A stretch of DNA of 64,000 nucleotides from Bradyrhizobium sp. CB82 (lineage in GTDB: Bacteria > Pseudomonadota > Alphaproteobacteria > Rhizobiales > Xanthobacteraceae), in NCBI RefSeq assembly GCF_029714405.1, contig NZ_CP121650.1, forward strand, positions 4,655,001-4,719,000. Reading direction: 5' to 3'. The notes below the pieces were generated by a model. It was not told the origin of the DNA and did no database searches. It saw nothing but the letters and a program-made list of their open reading frames with translations. Position 1 is the stretch's first letter. Each line of letters starts with the position of its first letter. Below, piece after piece: positions 26,401 to 35,385 of the stretch. The position numbers and the translations under genes are program-made.

Positions 26401-27210
26401 ATGAGGTCTTGCACGCGTTTTCCCTGGATCTTTTACGGCGCGCCGCTCTATCTAGCGGCTGCGCTTGTCTTGGCAGCCGGGCCAGTGCGCGCTGGCGCGG
26501 CGGATGATAAGGCAGCCGCCGTCGGCGTCACCAGCGCGGTCACGTCTGACAGTGTCGAAGCTCCATCAGTCGCAGATGCCGAGCCGTTTCCGGCGCGCGC
26601 GTCCGTTCGCGCGCTGATCGAGAAGGAAGCCGCGAAGACGAAATTACCGCCCGATATTGCGGAAGCCGTGGTCTTCGTCGAAAGCCGCTACGATTCCACG
26701 GTGATCGGCCGCGTCGGCGAGATCGGGCTGATGCAGGTCAAGCCCGAAACGGCAGCCATGCTCGGCTTCAAAGGCACCACGGCCGAGCTCGCCAGACCCG
26801 AGATCAATATCCACTACGGTGTAGCCTATCTCGCCAGGGCCTGGCGGCTGGCGCAGGGCGACCTCTGCCGCGCGCTGATGAAATACCGCGCCGGGCACGG
26901 CGAAGAGACAATGACGCCGCGCTCCGTGATCTACTGCAATCGCGCACGCAACCGCCTCAGCGCGACGAACTCGCCGTTCGCAACGCCAGGTGCGCCGGCG
27001 GTCGTGGCGCCGGATTCCGAGCCCGCGCGGGCCGTCATGAGCGCGAAACCGCAAGCACGGCCGTCACCGGTCAAGCCGACCGATGTCTATGCAACAGACA
27101 AACACGGCACTGCGGCGGCCAGCCGGGCATTCTGGGCCGCGCACGAAGCGCGCGTCCGCGCGATCAAGGCGCGGATCGAGGCAAAATGGCGGCGCGTGGC
27201 GGCGCGTTAG
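26401..27210 (+). CDS. lytic transglycosylase (SLT domain)
   Basis: A 269-residue periplasmic enzyme that cleaves peptidoglycan strands with formation of 1,6-anhydromuramic ends. A signal sequence (about 12-33) precedes the SLT domain. Catalytic Glu94 sits in AVVFVESRYDST, then come GEIGLMQVKPETA and NIHYGVAYLARA, with the final KYRAGHG block. The C-terminal 90 residues are Pro/Ala-rich and finish with a basic helix (RAIKARIEAKWRRV). The ATG at 26401 is preferred over a longer frame because the extra residues do not extend the signal. Confidence 0.9.
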   Translation: MRSCTRFPWIFYGAPLYLAAALVLAAGPVRAGAADDKAAAVGVTSAVTSDSVEAPSVADAEPFPARASVRALIEKEAAKTKLPPDIAEAVVFVESRYDSTVIGRVGEIGLMQVKPETAAMLGFKGTTAELARPEINIHYGVAYLARAWRLAQGDLCRALMKYRAGHGEETMTPRSVIYCNRARNRLSATNSPFATPGAPAVVAPDSEPARAVMSAKPQARPSPVKPTDVYATDKHGTAAASRAFWAAHEARVRAIKARIEAKWRRVAAR

Positions 27211-27392
27211 GCAATCCGCGCTGTTGCCTATGTCTCAATCATTTTTGGGCGCGCGGACACGATCGCTCGAAGAGCCCAGTGTTTCCTGTGGCGACGCACA
27301 ACGACTGCCTGAAATTTTGTCTGGTGTTCCCGGTGAGTTCGCGGTTCTGATGAAAGAAAAAACGAGTGAACTGATTCGCGGGGAAACGGGAC

Positions 27393-27485
27393 ATGCTGGA
27401 CGCTATCCAGATCAGCGTTGCGCTTTGGGGAATGATCGTGTGCGGCAGCATCAAGGCCGCGCAACTGGCGCCACATCTTTTCTAG
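27393..27485 (+). CDS. 30-residue membrane micro-protein
   Basis: ATG after GGGGAAACGGGAC. The product is MLDAIQISVALWGMIVCGSI followed by KAAQLAPHLF, one amphipathic or membrane helix. The function is unknown. Confidence 0.45.
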   Translation: MLDAIQISVALWGMIVCGSIKAAQLAPHLF

Positions 27486-27517
27486 AAGATCGGCCAACGC
27501 ACCACTGCTATTCCGGC

Positions 27518-27646
27518 TCAGATCAGGCCGCCGATCCAGGCGACCATGACGACGCCGATGGTTACGAGATAAGCGATGCCGAGCAGATCGCGGTTCCGGC
27601 GCGGCGCCTGTGCGTCCGTGGCTGCGGCTTCAGCGTCGTGCGTCAT
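27518..27646 (-). CDS. small membrane protein, 42 aa
   Basis: A polar alanine-rich start (MTHDAEAAATDAQAPRRNRD) is followed by one clear helix (LLGIAYLVTIGVVMVAWIGGL). It converges on the 30-residue micro-protein. No family is recognised. Confidence 0.55.
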   Translation of the reverse strand: MTHDAEAAATDAQAPRRNRDLLGIAYLVTIGVVMVAWIGGLI

Positions 27647-27810
27647 GGCGGGCAGGAGGTGTCGGTTGATGGGTTGTTGGCGTGACCCGCGGCCGCAACG
27701 TCGCGCGGCCGCATGAGTTGCCTTTCAGCCGAGGAATCGCGACGGCTCTGTGATTAAATTCACATTCGCAGTCGCAATCCGTGAACCGGCCGTCACACGA
27801 ACGTGCCGGA

Positions 27811-28077
27811 TCAGGCGGCCCGGCCCCAGTCAGCCGAGGGGGCAATGGCCTCGAGCTGCCGCTGCAGTGTCACAACCGTCGCCTGGAGGTTGTCGCGGCG
27901 TCCCCGCAGCGTCTGGGCCAGCATGGGATAGGCGAGGTTTGCCGGATCGAACACGCCGGCCTTGCGCTCCTCTTCCTTGATATCGGCATCGAGGAGTTGA
28001 ACCCTCCATCTCAGGTCCGCGATCAAGGCATGGAGCTGTGTGGTGGCGGTCGCTTCGAAGCGGGACATCGGCTGCAT
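27811..28077 (-). CDS. coiled-coil hypothetical protein, 88 aa
   Basis: The whole protein is predicted as two long helices (TTQLHALIADLRWRVQLLDADI and RGRRDNLQATVVTLQRQLEAI) with no hydrophobic membrane segment. GAGG lies 8 bases before the ATG on the minus strand. It is probably a cytoplasmic dimer; no family name is recognised. Confidence 0.6.
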   Translation of the reverse strand: MQPMSRFEATATTQLHALIADLRWRVQLLDADIKEEERKAGVFDPANLAYPMLAQTLRGRRDNLQATVVTLQRQLEAIAPSADWGRAA

Positions 28078-28256
28078 GGGCTTGCCTCATTGTGAAACAG
28101 ACCCACGGCGGGTCTGGCTGATAGTGCATGCCTGAGCAAAGCGAGTGCCAATTCGAAGGAGGGCCGAAAGCCGCAAGGCGTCGTTGCTCGCGTCCCCGCA
28201 TTTGTACGGGGCGAATTGTCACGCTTTGTCCACTTCTGCGGGGCATGATCGCCGTC

Positions 28257-28406
28257 ATGAGTGCGGAGTACGACCCCGAAAGTGAAGCCGAGGCGGCGAT
28301 GAAGCGCGCTGCGGCCTCCGAAGGCGCCGACCGGCAACGACTGATCCAGCTTGCGCTGGCGTGGCATCAGCTTGCGCGCGAGCGGCGTGGAAACGACGCG
28401 AAATAG
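28257..28406 (+). CDS. small acidic-basic helical protein, 49 aa
   Basis: The product is one or two helices (SEAEAAMKRAAASEGADRQR, then LIQLALAWHQLARERR). An ATG 4 codons upstream is an alternative start. This arrangement is familiar from many short bradyrhizobial ORFs. The function is unknown. Confidence 0.55.
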   Translation: MSAEYDPESEAEAAMKRAAASEGADRQRLIQLALAWHQLARERRGNDAK

Positions 28407-28617
28407 GGGACGTCCCCGACCTGGCCTCGGCGTTTTGGAACGCTTGGCTCCTGACCGACTTGCCTTGCTGTGCCGACGACCGCCGACTGTCGGCACGTGG
28501 GAGTGGCGGCCTCGGTGTGATGCCCCCCGTACCAGCCGAGGCCGTTTCGGATCGCGACGACGGACGCCGAGCATGCGGCGATCTTCAATTCGATCACTCC
28601 GATCGAGGAAGGCGCGG

Positions 28618-28758
28618 ATGAGCTTCACCTGGTTCGCGATCGTTGCGGTTGCCGGCTTGGTGCTCTTCCTGTGCATTCATTTTGGCGAACGGGCGCAGCA
28701 GGCGGCTCTCGAGCAACTCTCGACGGGCTCCTCGCAATCGGTCGGCCAGCGCAACTGA
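28618..28758 (+). CDS. small single-helix membrane protein, 46 aa
   Basis: GAGGAAGG precedes the ATG. The helix is FTWFAIVAVAGLVLFLCIHF, followed by a polar Gln/Ser tail. Function unknown. Confidence 0.55.
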   Translation: MSFTWFAIVAVAGLVLFLCIHFGERAQQAALEQLSTGSSQSVGQRN

Positions 28759-28857
28759 TCCTCAAGTGACTCACACAAGCTCTTGAGGGGCGCTGCGCTG
28801 GCGAAGCGCGACTGCACTCCGCTACCGGCAGCGCTTCGCCCCAAGAGGCACGGATTC

Positions 28858-29156
28858 ATGGGTGGGTTTGAACAGCGTGCCAGTCCCGGCGTCGCTTTCG
28901 AAAGCGCCTACGAGGCCCGCGTCATGGGTATCGACGGCACATGCAGCGCGCGTGCGAGATCCACGATGTGTCCGATGGCGGCGCCAGGCCGGTCATCGAG
29001 AGATCGATCGAAGGCCTCGGCCTGAAGGAATTCTTCCTTGTCCCGGTCTCGCCTACCGTCGCTGCGAGCTCACCTGGGTGAACGGCGACTTCGTCGGCGT
29101 GACGTTGAACCGGGCGAAGGGGAAGGGCAAATCGAAGCGGGATGAGAGCCTGATGA
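28858..29156 (+). pseudogene. PilZ-domain gene broken by two frameshifts
   Basis: Three consecutive pieces in three frames together make a PilZ protein. MGGFEQRASPGVAFESAYEA with RVMGIDG starts at 28858. CEIHDVSDGGARPVIERSIEG with KEFFLV, carrying the DxSxxG motif, runs about 28942-29040. AYRRCELTWVNGDFVGVTLN runs about 29055-29115. No single frame covers more than a third of the domain. As written, the gene cannot make an intact c-di-GMP receptor. The frames change near 28940 and 29045. Confidence 0.7.
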
Positions 29157-29274
29157 CGTTGCGCTCACTCGCCACTTCAGCTCCTGAAAAACAGCAGGGC
29201 TTCCGCCGCCGCGGAAGGGATGCCTGTCGTGGACCTTTCGAAAGTCTTTTGTTCGACGCCTGCGTCCTGTCTGT

Positions 29275-29373
29275 TTACGCACCGTAGAAGATCTTGATCC
29301 CCCACAGCACGATGACGATACCCAAGATCAAACTGGCTGCCGCCAGTACACTTTCCAAGGAAGCGACTCTCAT
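29275..29373 (-). CDS. 32-residue membrane micro-protein
   Basis: The product has one helix (VLAAASLILGIVIVLWGIKI) and ends FYGA. A GGAGAG site lies just upstream on the minus strand. Similar helix patterns are seen in other small genes of this window. Function unknown. Confidence 0.5.
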   Translation of the reverse strand: MRVASLESVLAAASLILGIVIVLWGIKIFYGA

Positions 29374-29575
29374 TCTACTCTCCGCTTCCCAGCCCCGCTT
29401 CCGATCTAGGTGATTCGCTGATTCTCCGGCAATTGCGGGGATCTCACGCTTTGACGTTCTTTCTCGGATCGTTGTTTGCGCGCCACAACCGTATTTTCAC
29501 GGATCGACGGCCCAGCAAGGCAGGCATTGACGCGCAGCGGCGCTTGTTTCGAACGGTGATCACGAAGCCGATTGG

Positions 29576-29702
29576 CGCGCGATGAGATTAGGATGAATCG
29601 TCATCGCGCTTTAGGTTGTGGTTTGCGCATGATCTCGCGCAAACGCGTTTCGCGTTTATCGCGAGGGAAAACCGCTTCACACTTTTCCGGATCATGCTTT
29701 TA
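29576..29702 (+). repeat. dispersed intergenic repeat, copy 1
   Basis: Starts GGCGCGCGATGAGATTAGGA and contains ATGAATCGTCATCGCGCTTTA, ending TTTTCCGGATCATGCTTT. It aligns along its length with the copy at 30919 in the same orientation. To my knowledge such elements are scattered through rhizobial intergenic regions. Confidence 0.8.
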
Positions 29703-30140
29703 GACGATTTGGGGAATGCAGTGGGCTGCCCGGCGGAGGAGGTGGCCAGTTGATGTGATCGAGCTGCAGTTGGCCTCGCACCGCGAACGCGCAATCCGTC
29801 ACACGGGAGCTAAGCTCAACAATCCTGTCGGCGGTGAGCAGATATGATTGGCCGTCGCCTCGCTCGGTGGTCATGGCGATCATCCACGACCAGCTTGGCG
29901 CCGACCGTCTCCGGCAATTCTTGGACGCTGTAACCGAGGACATGGCGCGGCATGCCGCCAAGACCTTGAGGAAGCCGCCGAGCAGGCCCCAGAGCAAAGC
30001 ACTGGAACCATCGGGCCGAGTTTGACGCCAATCGCCAACATCAAGGAGGAGGCGAACGACACTGATGCAGTCTTGATCAGTTCAAATTCCGCTTTTAGTC
30101 TCGTGACTTTCCTCAAAATATTTCAGTTGAGAGAGTATTC
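29703..30140. other. region with two overlapping candidate frames
   Basis: A minus frame 29692-29874 (MTTERGDGQSYLLTADRIVE...) and a plus frame 29873-30025 (MAIIHDQLGADRLRQFLDAV...) start from the same CATG and run apart. Both look protein-like but neither has a ribosome site. I cannot decide whether one, both or neither is expressed. Confidence 0.35.
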
Positions 30141-30314
30141 ATGGACACCAAAAATCTGCGCTTGCGAACGCACCAAAGGAATATCGACCGGTACGAGGGC
30201 TTGCTCAAAACCCAGCTAACCGACGCCGAACGACAATTTGTTGAAAAGCGCCTATCCGAAGAGCGTTTCTCGATGGCGAATTTGGAGCATACGGGACCAG
30301 CCCCAGGCGCCTGA
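30141..30314 (+). CDS. small helical protein, 57 aa
   Basis: The product opens MDTKNLRLRTHQRNIDRYEG and continues LLKTQLTDAERQFVEKRLSE, two charged helices of a helical-hairpin type. GAGAGAG lies 6 bases before the ATG. The pattern is well known among short bradyrhizobial genes, without a function. Confidence 0.65.
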   Translation: MDTKNLRLRTHQRNIDRYEGLLKTQLTDAERQFVEKRLSEERFSMANLEHTGPAPGA

Positions 30315-30679
30315 GAAGGCGGCGGCCTTCAGGCAACAGGCTGACGTGTTCATCTGGCTGAATACCCTCGTTCACCAAACGTTCGATGGGGAAACTACGA
30401 TAACCACAACCGCCTGGTCTGCTGGAGGTATGAACGGCAGCCTATGCGAACAAATTGGCAACGGGCAGGATGGGCCGAAACGTCTTGGTGCAGCCACGTC
30501 CGCCTCCCTGATTTTCCATTTTCAGGTCCCCGGTCACCACTCGGACAACGGGCGCCAGTGCCGGCCAGTCGCCACCCGGTGACCGGGCGCCCCCCATTGC
30601 GCGGGTCGTAGCTGACGCGTGGCTTTACTGACAAAAATCCGCCCGGGTGTATCCTTCTGCGGGCGGAGCTTGAGTCGTC
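30315..30679. other. 365-bp region without a supportable gene
   Basis: No frame with both a start signal and protein-like composition is seen. Nothing else is recognised. Confidence 0.35.
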
Positions 30680-30766
30680 ATGCTGGAAGCCATTCTCATA
30701 TTGCTGGGAATCGGGGCCGCAGCTCTTCTGCTGATCGCGTTCTGGGGATTGCACAGACACGTGTAG
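30680..30766 (+). CDS. 28-residue membrane micro-protein
   Basis: One helix, MLEAILILLGIGAAALLLIA, then FWGLHRHV. GGAG lies 11 bases upstream, rather far. Function unknown. Confidence 0.4.
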   Translation: MLEAILILLGIGAAALLLIAFWGLHRHV

Positions 30767-30918
30767 GACGCCCCGTGAATCGCCTTATGCTAGGGGGACG
30801 TGGAAAATGGTCGGGCCCGGCGTCCATCACCGGACGTACGCGCGCCGGGCCGCGAGCGCTTGATTGCCAGATGGTCGAAGGCCTGTCGGTTTACGTTGGC
30901 GGCCTTCGTTTCGCTAAG

Positions 30919-31042
30919 GCGCGATGAGATCAGGATGAATCGTCATCGCGCTTCAGGTTGTTGTTTGCGTTTGATCTCCGCGCACGCGCTCTGCGTTTTT
31001 CGCGGGGAAAGGCGCTTCACCTTTTCCGGATTTTGCTTTAGG
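30919..31042 (+). repeat. dispersed intergenic repeat, copy 2
   Basis: Starts GGCGCGATGAGATCAGGATG and ends TTTTCCGGATTTTGCTTTAG. It aligns with copy 1 (29576-29702) throughout, differing by scattered substitutions and small indels. The minus-strand gene at 31038 ends at its right edge. Confidence 0.8.
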
Positions 31043-31244
31043 CCTCAAGATACGGGACGGCGAAGTGTTCGCAGATCGATGCAAAGGTCTTTTTCGCTTC
31101 GGCGTCCTCGAAGCAAAAACGCATCCCCTTGTCAGCCCGCTCGATCGACCAATCCATTTTGCTTCCCCGTGCAATTCGGGACGCCTCGGCACGCAATTGA
31201 TCTAGTTGTCTGCCGTAAACGCGGACGATTACGCTGTTTTCCAT
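31038..31244 (-). CDS. hypothetical protein, 68 aa
   Basis: A compact mixed alpha/beta sequence: MENSVIVRVYGRQLDQLRAE, then MDWSIERADKGMRFCFEDAE and a C-terminal KTFASICEHFAVPYLEA. It has the composition of a real folded protein. The stop lies at the edge of the dispersed repeat. No family is recognised. Confidence 0.6.
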   Translation of the reverse strand: MENSVIVRVYGRQLDQLRAEASRIARGSKMDWSIERADKGMRFCFEDAEAKKTFASICEHFAVPYLEA

Positions 31245-32243
31245 GGTTTGAAACTCATTTGGCTGAAACGGTCCAAAAATTACGCCGCCATCTCGAAATG
31301 AACTTCCCCGGCGACGCTCCATCGAACTGGGCCCTCTAAATCCCCAGCGACCATAGCTTATCAATCCTGACGCCATGCCCGTGTGAAGAGGTTTACAGGG
31401 GTCGATCAGGCTGGCGGGTCTTTTCGTTCCCAAAAAGGCCGCAGCGACAACCGCGCCGCTGCGGCCCCGCCGGGTCAAAAAAATAGGTGAAGTATTCGCC
31501 AGCCCCGGTGTTCGTAAGCCTACGCCGACATTTCTACCCCGCAAATCAAAACCGCTGTTTCCCTTAACGGAACCAGATTTACTGTTGCGCGCGGACGACA
31601 GATTTTGGCGGAATAACTAGCAGAATACCGCTGCAAGCTCCGGGCCTGTACGACGGCCGGGAGCCGGAATACTGCGAGGACGATCCCGCGGAGTGGGGAT
31701 TGCAGACTTCGAAGGGTTGCTTGAACAGGTTGGTTGGCAAGACTGGCAGCACACGTTGATGGCATGAAGGAACAATCCTGGCGCCGCCGCCACGGCCATC
31801 CAGCTTGCCGCAATTCCCTGAGAAGGAAGAGGACGCGCTGATCATCCTGCGGTTGGCAACAGAGTTCGTGACCGACTTCCTGGCCGAACGGGGGCCGCAC
31901 CGAAGCGGTCGCCGGCGTCCTGCTGATCGGGGGTAACGAATGCGCCTGATCTGGCTTCAGGCACATCGATGAAGCAGGGGCGCTGCCGGGCTCGAAATTC
32001 CCTGTCCCCCCGGCAGCGCTCTGTTTCAAAACTGGGCGCTGAAATCCCAGTTGATTTCACTGTGCAATGGTCATGCCACAGGTTTGTGACAGCACGCCCG
32101 CCGGCAAAGAGAAGGCCCCAGCCGGCGTTGAGAAACGACTGGGGCTGCAAGTGGGGGATATCCTTTCGAACTAGCGAGGGATATCCGGCCATACAACGCA
32201 AAGGGGCCGATTTCCGGTTTTCCCGGTTCGCGCTAGGGCGTCC
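31245..32243. other. 1-kb decayed region with hairpins
   Basis: There is no intact gene. A plus-strand piece around 31770-31900 reads PPPRPSSLPQFPEKEEDALI, then ILRLATEFVTDFLAERG, and looks like the end of a lost protein. Two hairpins stand out. GGCCGCAGCG / CGCTGCGGCC (31437-31466) is followed on the minus strand by TTTTTGGG and looks like a terminator. CGCTGCCGGG / CCCGGCAGCG spans 31981-32018. Confidence 0.45.
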
Positions 32244-32333
32244 TCACCCCATTATTCTTTCAAGGGCGACAAGGGACATAAAAACGAGCACGACGACTCC
32301 GATAAAGGTAATGCCGAGGAAAACGTTGTGCAT
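32244..32333 (-). CDS. 29-residue membrane micro-protein
   Basis: The product MHNVFLGITFIGVVVLVFMS followed by LVALERIMG is one hydrophobic helix with a short polar end. The ribosome site is weak. The next gene upstream on this strand ends 45 bp away, so the pair may be co-transcribed. Confidence 0.42.
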   Translation of the reverse strand: MHNVFLGITFIGVVVLVFMSLVALERIMG

Positions 32334-32378
32334 GATGCCGCCATTGAAGGAGGCCACTAACGGAGGCGGCCTTTTCTT

Positions 32379-32546
32379 TCAGTGAACCCTGATTTTTTCG
32401 AGGGGGAGCCGCAGTTCTGCCGCGCGCTCCTCTCTGCACTTCTTCCGGAACTCAATTTCTCGCCGCTCGAATTCAACCAGTTCCTTCCGGGCTTCTTCTA
32501 ACAGTCGATCGCGCGGCGGCATTGCTAGTTGAGTGCGTTCCGTCAT
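32379..32546 (-). CDS. charged coiled-coil protein, 55 aa
   Basis: MTERTQLAMPPRDRLLEEAR starts a long Glu/Arg helix (KELVEFERREIEFRKKCREE) ending LPLEKIRVH. GGGAGCAAG sits just upstream of the ATG on the minus strand. It resembles the charged helical protein at 4496 in style, not in sequence. Function unknown. Confidence 0.55.
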   Translation of the reverse strand: MTERTQLAMPPRDRLLEEARKELVEFERREIEFRKKCREERAAELRLPLEKIRVH

Positions 32547-32604
32547 TACTTGCTCCCGTCTGACGAGACGTCCAGATATAGAAGGGCTTGAGTCGCGAGA
32601 AGGT

Positions 32605-32790
32605 TCACTGCCGCAAGATTACCGATTTATGACGACGGCCATGTCCTCGCATTCGAGGGCGGCATCATTCAAACGATCGCTCTGTTCTGTGCCACTGAGG
32701 ACGATGCAAGGCTGCGAGGGCATCGACGACCACCCCGTAGAGGTTTGGGAAGGGCCACGCCGGATAACTCGGTTTGAGGCCAAGCACTAG
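32605..32790 (+). pseudogene. short ORF broken by frameshifts
   Basis: Two frames join into one sensible sequence. YDDGHVLAFEGGIIQTIALF with CATEDDARL (about 32626-32712) is followed, in the frame ending at 32790, by GIDDHPVEVWEGPRRITRFE. The last part has the VEVWEGxRRI ending familiar from short bradyrhizobial proteins of about 60 residues. A second shift is needed near the start (DYRF then YDDGH). It is not translatable as one product. Confidence 0.45.
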
Positions 32791-32799
32791 ACCGCCGGT

Positions 32800-32999
32800 T
32801 CACGCTGGCGGACCTTCCTCTTTCGACGGCGGTTGCACGGGCGTCTTGGTTTGACCAATTCTATTGCAGCGCGGGCAGATGAATGCGTGCAATATCATCT
32901 GTTCTGACGCGATGAGAACGGAGCGAGACCCATTTCGATGTTGCAGGTCTCGCAAATCGGAGTGGTTGCTTGCTCCAACGATCGTCTGAGAATTTCCAT
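32800..32999 (-). pseudogene. zinc-ribbon protein with a frameshift
   Basis: On the minus strand MEILRRSLEQATTPICETCN, then IEMGLAPFSSRQNR ends at a stop. The sequence continues in another frame as ILHAFICPRCNRIGQTKTP. Joined, it has two CxxC pairs (CETC and CPRC) of a small zinc ribbon. One single-base change would restore about 65 residues. Confidence 0.5.
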
Positions 33000-33217
33000 C
33001 CGCGGCGCACCCAATTCCTCCGTTCCGGAACATTTTAGGCCGTTTGGACCAGACCGGGCAGCGCCAACTGAGGCGGCCTTTTGGCTGAGGTACTTGTACT
33101 GTCGCTATAGCATTCTTCATTTTTCCGAATTTTATCCAGAGGTCACTAACCATACCACCCATTTCTCCTGCACGCTCCCGGCCGGGTGTTAGCCTGCTTC
33201 CTCGAGGGAGAAATTGC

Positions 33218-33733
33218 GTGCCGGATAAGTTCGCCGACAGGCTGGTGCAGCCCCGTGCCCAAATCGGATGGGACGGCGTAGTGCGCTTCCTTCACATCAC
33301 GCCTCGCAGCTTTCTGCCGATGCGAGCGATGCCGACGCTCACGTTGATCGCGGGCAAGGGCATTGATGGCGATCGCTACATGATCGGGGAAGGGTTTTAT
33401 TCGCACCTGCGCGCGGAGGATGCGCAGCTCACGTTGTTCGAGGTCGAGGCGCTGGTCGCAATCAAGCGCGACTCCGGCATCGAACTCAGCCCAGAGGAGC
33501 ACCGGCGCAATGTTACGGTCGAAGGCATGCCGCTGAACCACCTGGTCGGCTGCCAATTCTGGCTCGGCGAGACCTTGCTGCAAGGAACCCGGCTCGTGCC
33601 TCCGTGTCGCCATATCGAGAAGGTCACCGGCAAGAGGATCGCCAAACACCTGATCAATCGCGGCGGGCTATACTGCAAGATCTTGCAGGGCGGCATTGTC
33701 AGGATCGGCGATGCCGCGCGGAACGCGTCATGA
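33218..33733 (+). CDS. MOSC-domain protein
   Basis: A 171-residue protein made of one MOSC domain, the C-terminal domain of molybdenum-cofactor sulphurases, used alone in YiiM-like proteins of reductive detoxification. The core reads GKGIDGDRYMIGEGFYSH, LTLFEVEAL, EEHRRNVTVEGMPLNHLVG and TRLVPPCRHIEKVTGK, with the cysteine in PPCRH at the position often used to hold the cofactor. The start is GTG in GCGTGCCGG; a ribosome site (GAGGGAGAAATT) lies upstream. No partner gene is nearby. Confidence 0.88.
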   Translation: MPDKFADRLVQPRAQIGWDGVVRFLHITPRSFLPMRAMPTLTLIAGKGIDGDRYMIGEGFYSHLRAEDAQLTLFEVEALVAIKRDSGIELSPEEHRRNVTVEGMPLNHLVGCQFWLGETLLQGTRLVPPCRHIEKVTGKRIAKHLINRGGLYCKILQGGIVRIGDAARNAS

Positions 33734-34017
33734 GCGCCGAGCCGAATCCTGATCGTCGTCACCGACAACATCGAGGCCCGCCGGCCATTCGGCGCGCCTT
33801 TTCTGTTTTCCAGATCACGTTCGCGTATATTTCCTTACCAAGACCGCACCAGAGCCTTACCAACGCGCGCACCGCCGAGCTGTGCGCGGCGCGGATCGGT
33901 CACCGGGACGGCGACGCCCCGGCGCGGCGCAAAATGTTCCCCTATTGAATGCGCGGATTGAAACGCGCACCGCCGTCGTTGGTTGGAGGGTAATCGAAAC
34001 GGGTCTCGGAGATCCCC

Positions 34018-34110
34018 ATGACCGATGACGATATGCTCGTCCTGGCCGGATTGGCCGGCTTCGCCTGGTGGACATACGTCTTTCTGCCTCTGGTCTATTT
34101 CTATAGCTGA
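34018..34110 (+). CDS. 30-residue membrane micro-protein
   Basis: ATG follows CTCGGAGATCCCC. The product MTDDDMLVLAGLAGFAWWTY, then VFLPLVYFYS is an acidic start and one aromatic-rich helix. Function unknown. Confidence 0.5.
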   Translation: MTDDDMLVLAGLAGFAWWTYVFLPLVYFYS

Positions 34111-34230
34111 GGACGGGTTGTTTGGTGGAGGTTGTGCCGCTCTGGAGTCTTTTCAACGCTCCGTGCGCATCGCCGCCCCCTGCTGATTGCGCCGGCATCA
34201 CGCGAGGCCCGCCGGCGGTCATCAGGGCTC

Positions 34231-34437
34231 TTACTTGCCCTTGCTCTTTAACTTGCCCTCGTCCTCAATCGCACGATCAATTGCCTCGATCGCCTGCTGA
34301 ACTTCGATGATGCCCTTGATGGCGTCCTCGGTCTTTCCGCGCTGGTAGTCACCCGCGATGGCCTTCGCCCAATTGCGGCGCATCTCGACGAGAGCCCTAC
34401 GCGCTCCTCTCACGTCCAGGAGGTGTTCATCAGCCAT
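34231..34437 (-). CDS. helical hypothetical protein, 68 aa
   Basis: MADEHLLDVRGARRALVEMR opens a protein of two or three helices (RNWAKAIAGDYQRG, IKGIIEVQQAIEAIDRAIED) with a lysine-rich tail. AAGGA lies 9 bases upstream on the minus strand. It marks the last chromosomal-looking gene before the integrase relic. No family is recognised. Confidence 0.6.
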   Translation of the reverse strand: MADEHLLDVRGARRALVEMRRNWAKAIAGDYQRGKTEDAIKGIIEVQQAIEAIDRAIEDEGKLKSKGK

Positions 34438-34578
34438 GTGTCGAAGTCCTTTTAGGTGGCAAGGCCCGTGGGATTGGCGGGCCTTGTTCACATTATCGAG
34501 AGAGGTCCTCTCCATCGTCTCCCCAATAACATCAATCCAAATTTCCTCAAGGGATCAACAAAACCGTGCACCAAATAG

Positions 34579-35385
34579 GTGCATAATTTCAATGACTTAG
34601 AGGAACGGCTGCGCTTGCTTCGCCACAGTAAGCCAATCCATATTCCTTCGAACGCACAGCGCAATTTCAAAAAGGCGATGCGCCACTTCGTCAAGCACTG
34701 CATCGGTCTCGGATTGATGTCGGTAGATCCGCTCGCCTCGCCGATCATGACGGACAAGCCGAAATCGAAAGGCTTCCACGCCTGGACCGACGATGAGGTC
34801 GACGTCTACCGCAAGCGTCATGTCGCCGGCACCAAGGCACGGCTGGCTCTGGAGGTGCTCCTACAAACCGGCCATGCCCGCAGCGATGTCATCCGCATGG
34901 GCGACCAGCGCGTCAAGAATGGACGTCTCACCATGGCCCGGCAGAAGACCGGCACCGAGTTTTCTATCCCGCTGTTGCCTGAACTTGTCGCCGAGTTCGC
35001 GCTGCACCGGCGCGGTGGCGCCGTGGCGTCAATGGTGTGGCTGACGACAGAGCGAGGCACACCGTTTGGGTCCGCAGCATCGTTCGGGATTTGGTTTGGC
35101 GATCGCTGCCGTGAGGCAGGAGTCCCAGGTCGCGCCCGGGCTGCGCAAGGCCAGCGCAATCAGGCAGGCGCTACATGGCGCAACACCGTATGAATTGATG
35201 GCGTGGCACGGATGGAAAACTATCAACGAGGCACAAGAATACGTCGGCCAGGCCAATAGGATGAAGCTGGCGGACAACGCCGCGGCCAGGCTCATTTCAG
35301 GAACAAGGATTGTCTCAGCGGCCGACCGAGCCAAATCGCCGAAAAACATGAGTGATATCAACGGCGGTCTGAAGATGTGGCGATC
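34579..35385 (+). pseudogene. tyrosine integrase relic, truncated and frameshifted
   Basis: The first frame (34579-35193) carries the second half of the core-binding domain and the start of the catalytic domain (HAWTDDEVDVYRKRHV, LEVLLQTGHARSDVIRMG with the first catalytic Arg, QKTGTEFSIPLLPELV). Near 35130 the homology moves to another frame: LRKASAIRQALHGATPYELM with the Rxx motif, AWHGWKT and EYVGQANR carrying the tyrosine. The N-terminal arm-binding part is absent. The gene ends at a tRNA-Arg fragment, as expected for an integrase next to its attachment site, so it marks an older insertion. Confidence 0.85.

Noticed and set aside
34461..34485. AAGGCCCG / CGGGCCTT hairpin as a terminator
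   Set aside because: The stem is good but there is no T-run, and it lies upstream rather than downstream of the adjacent minus-strand gene.
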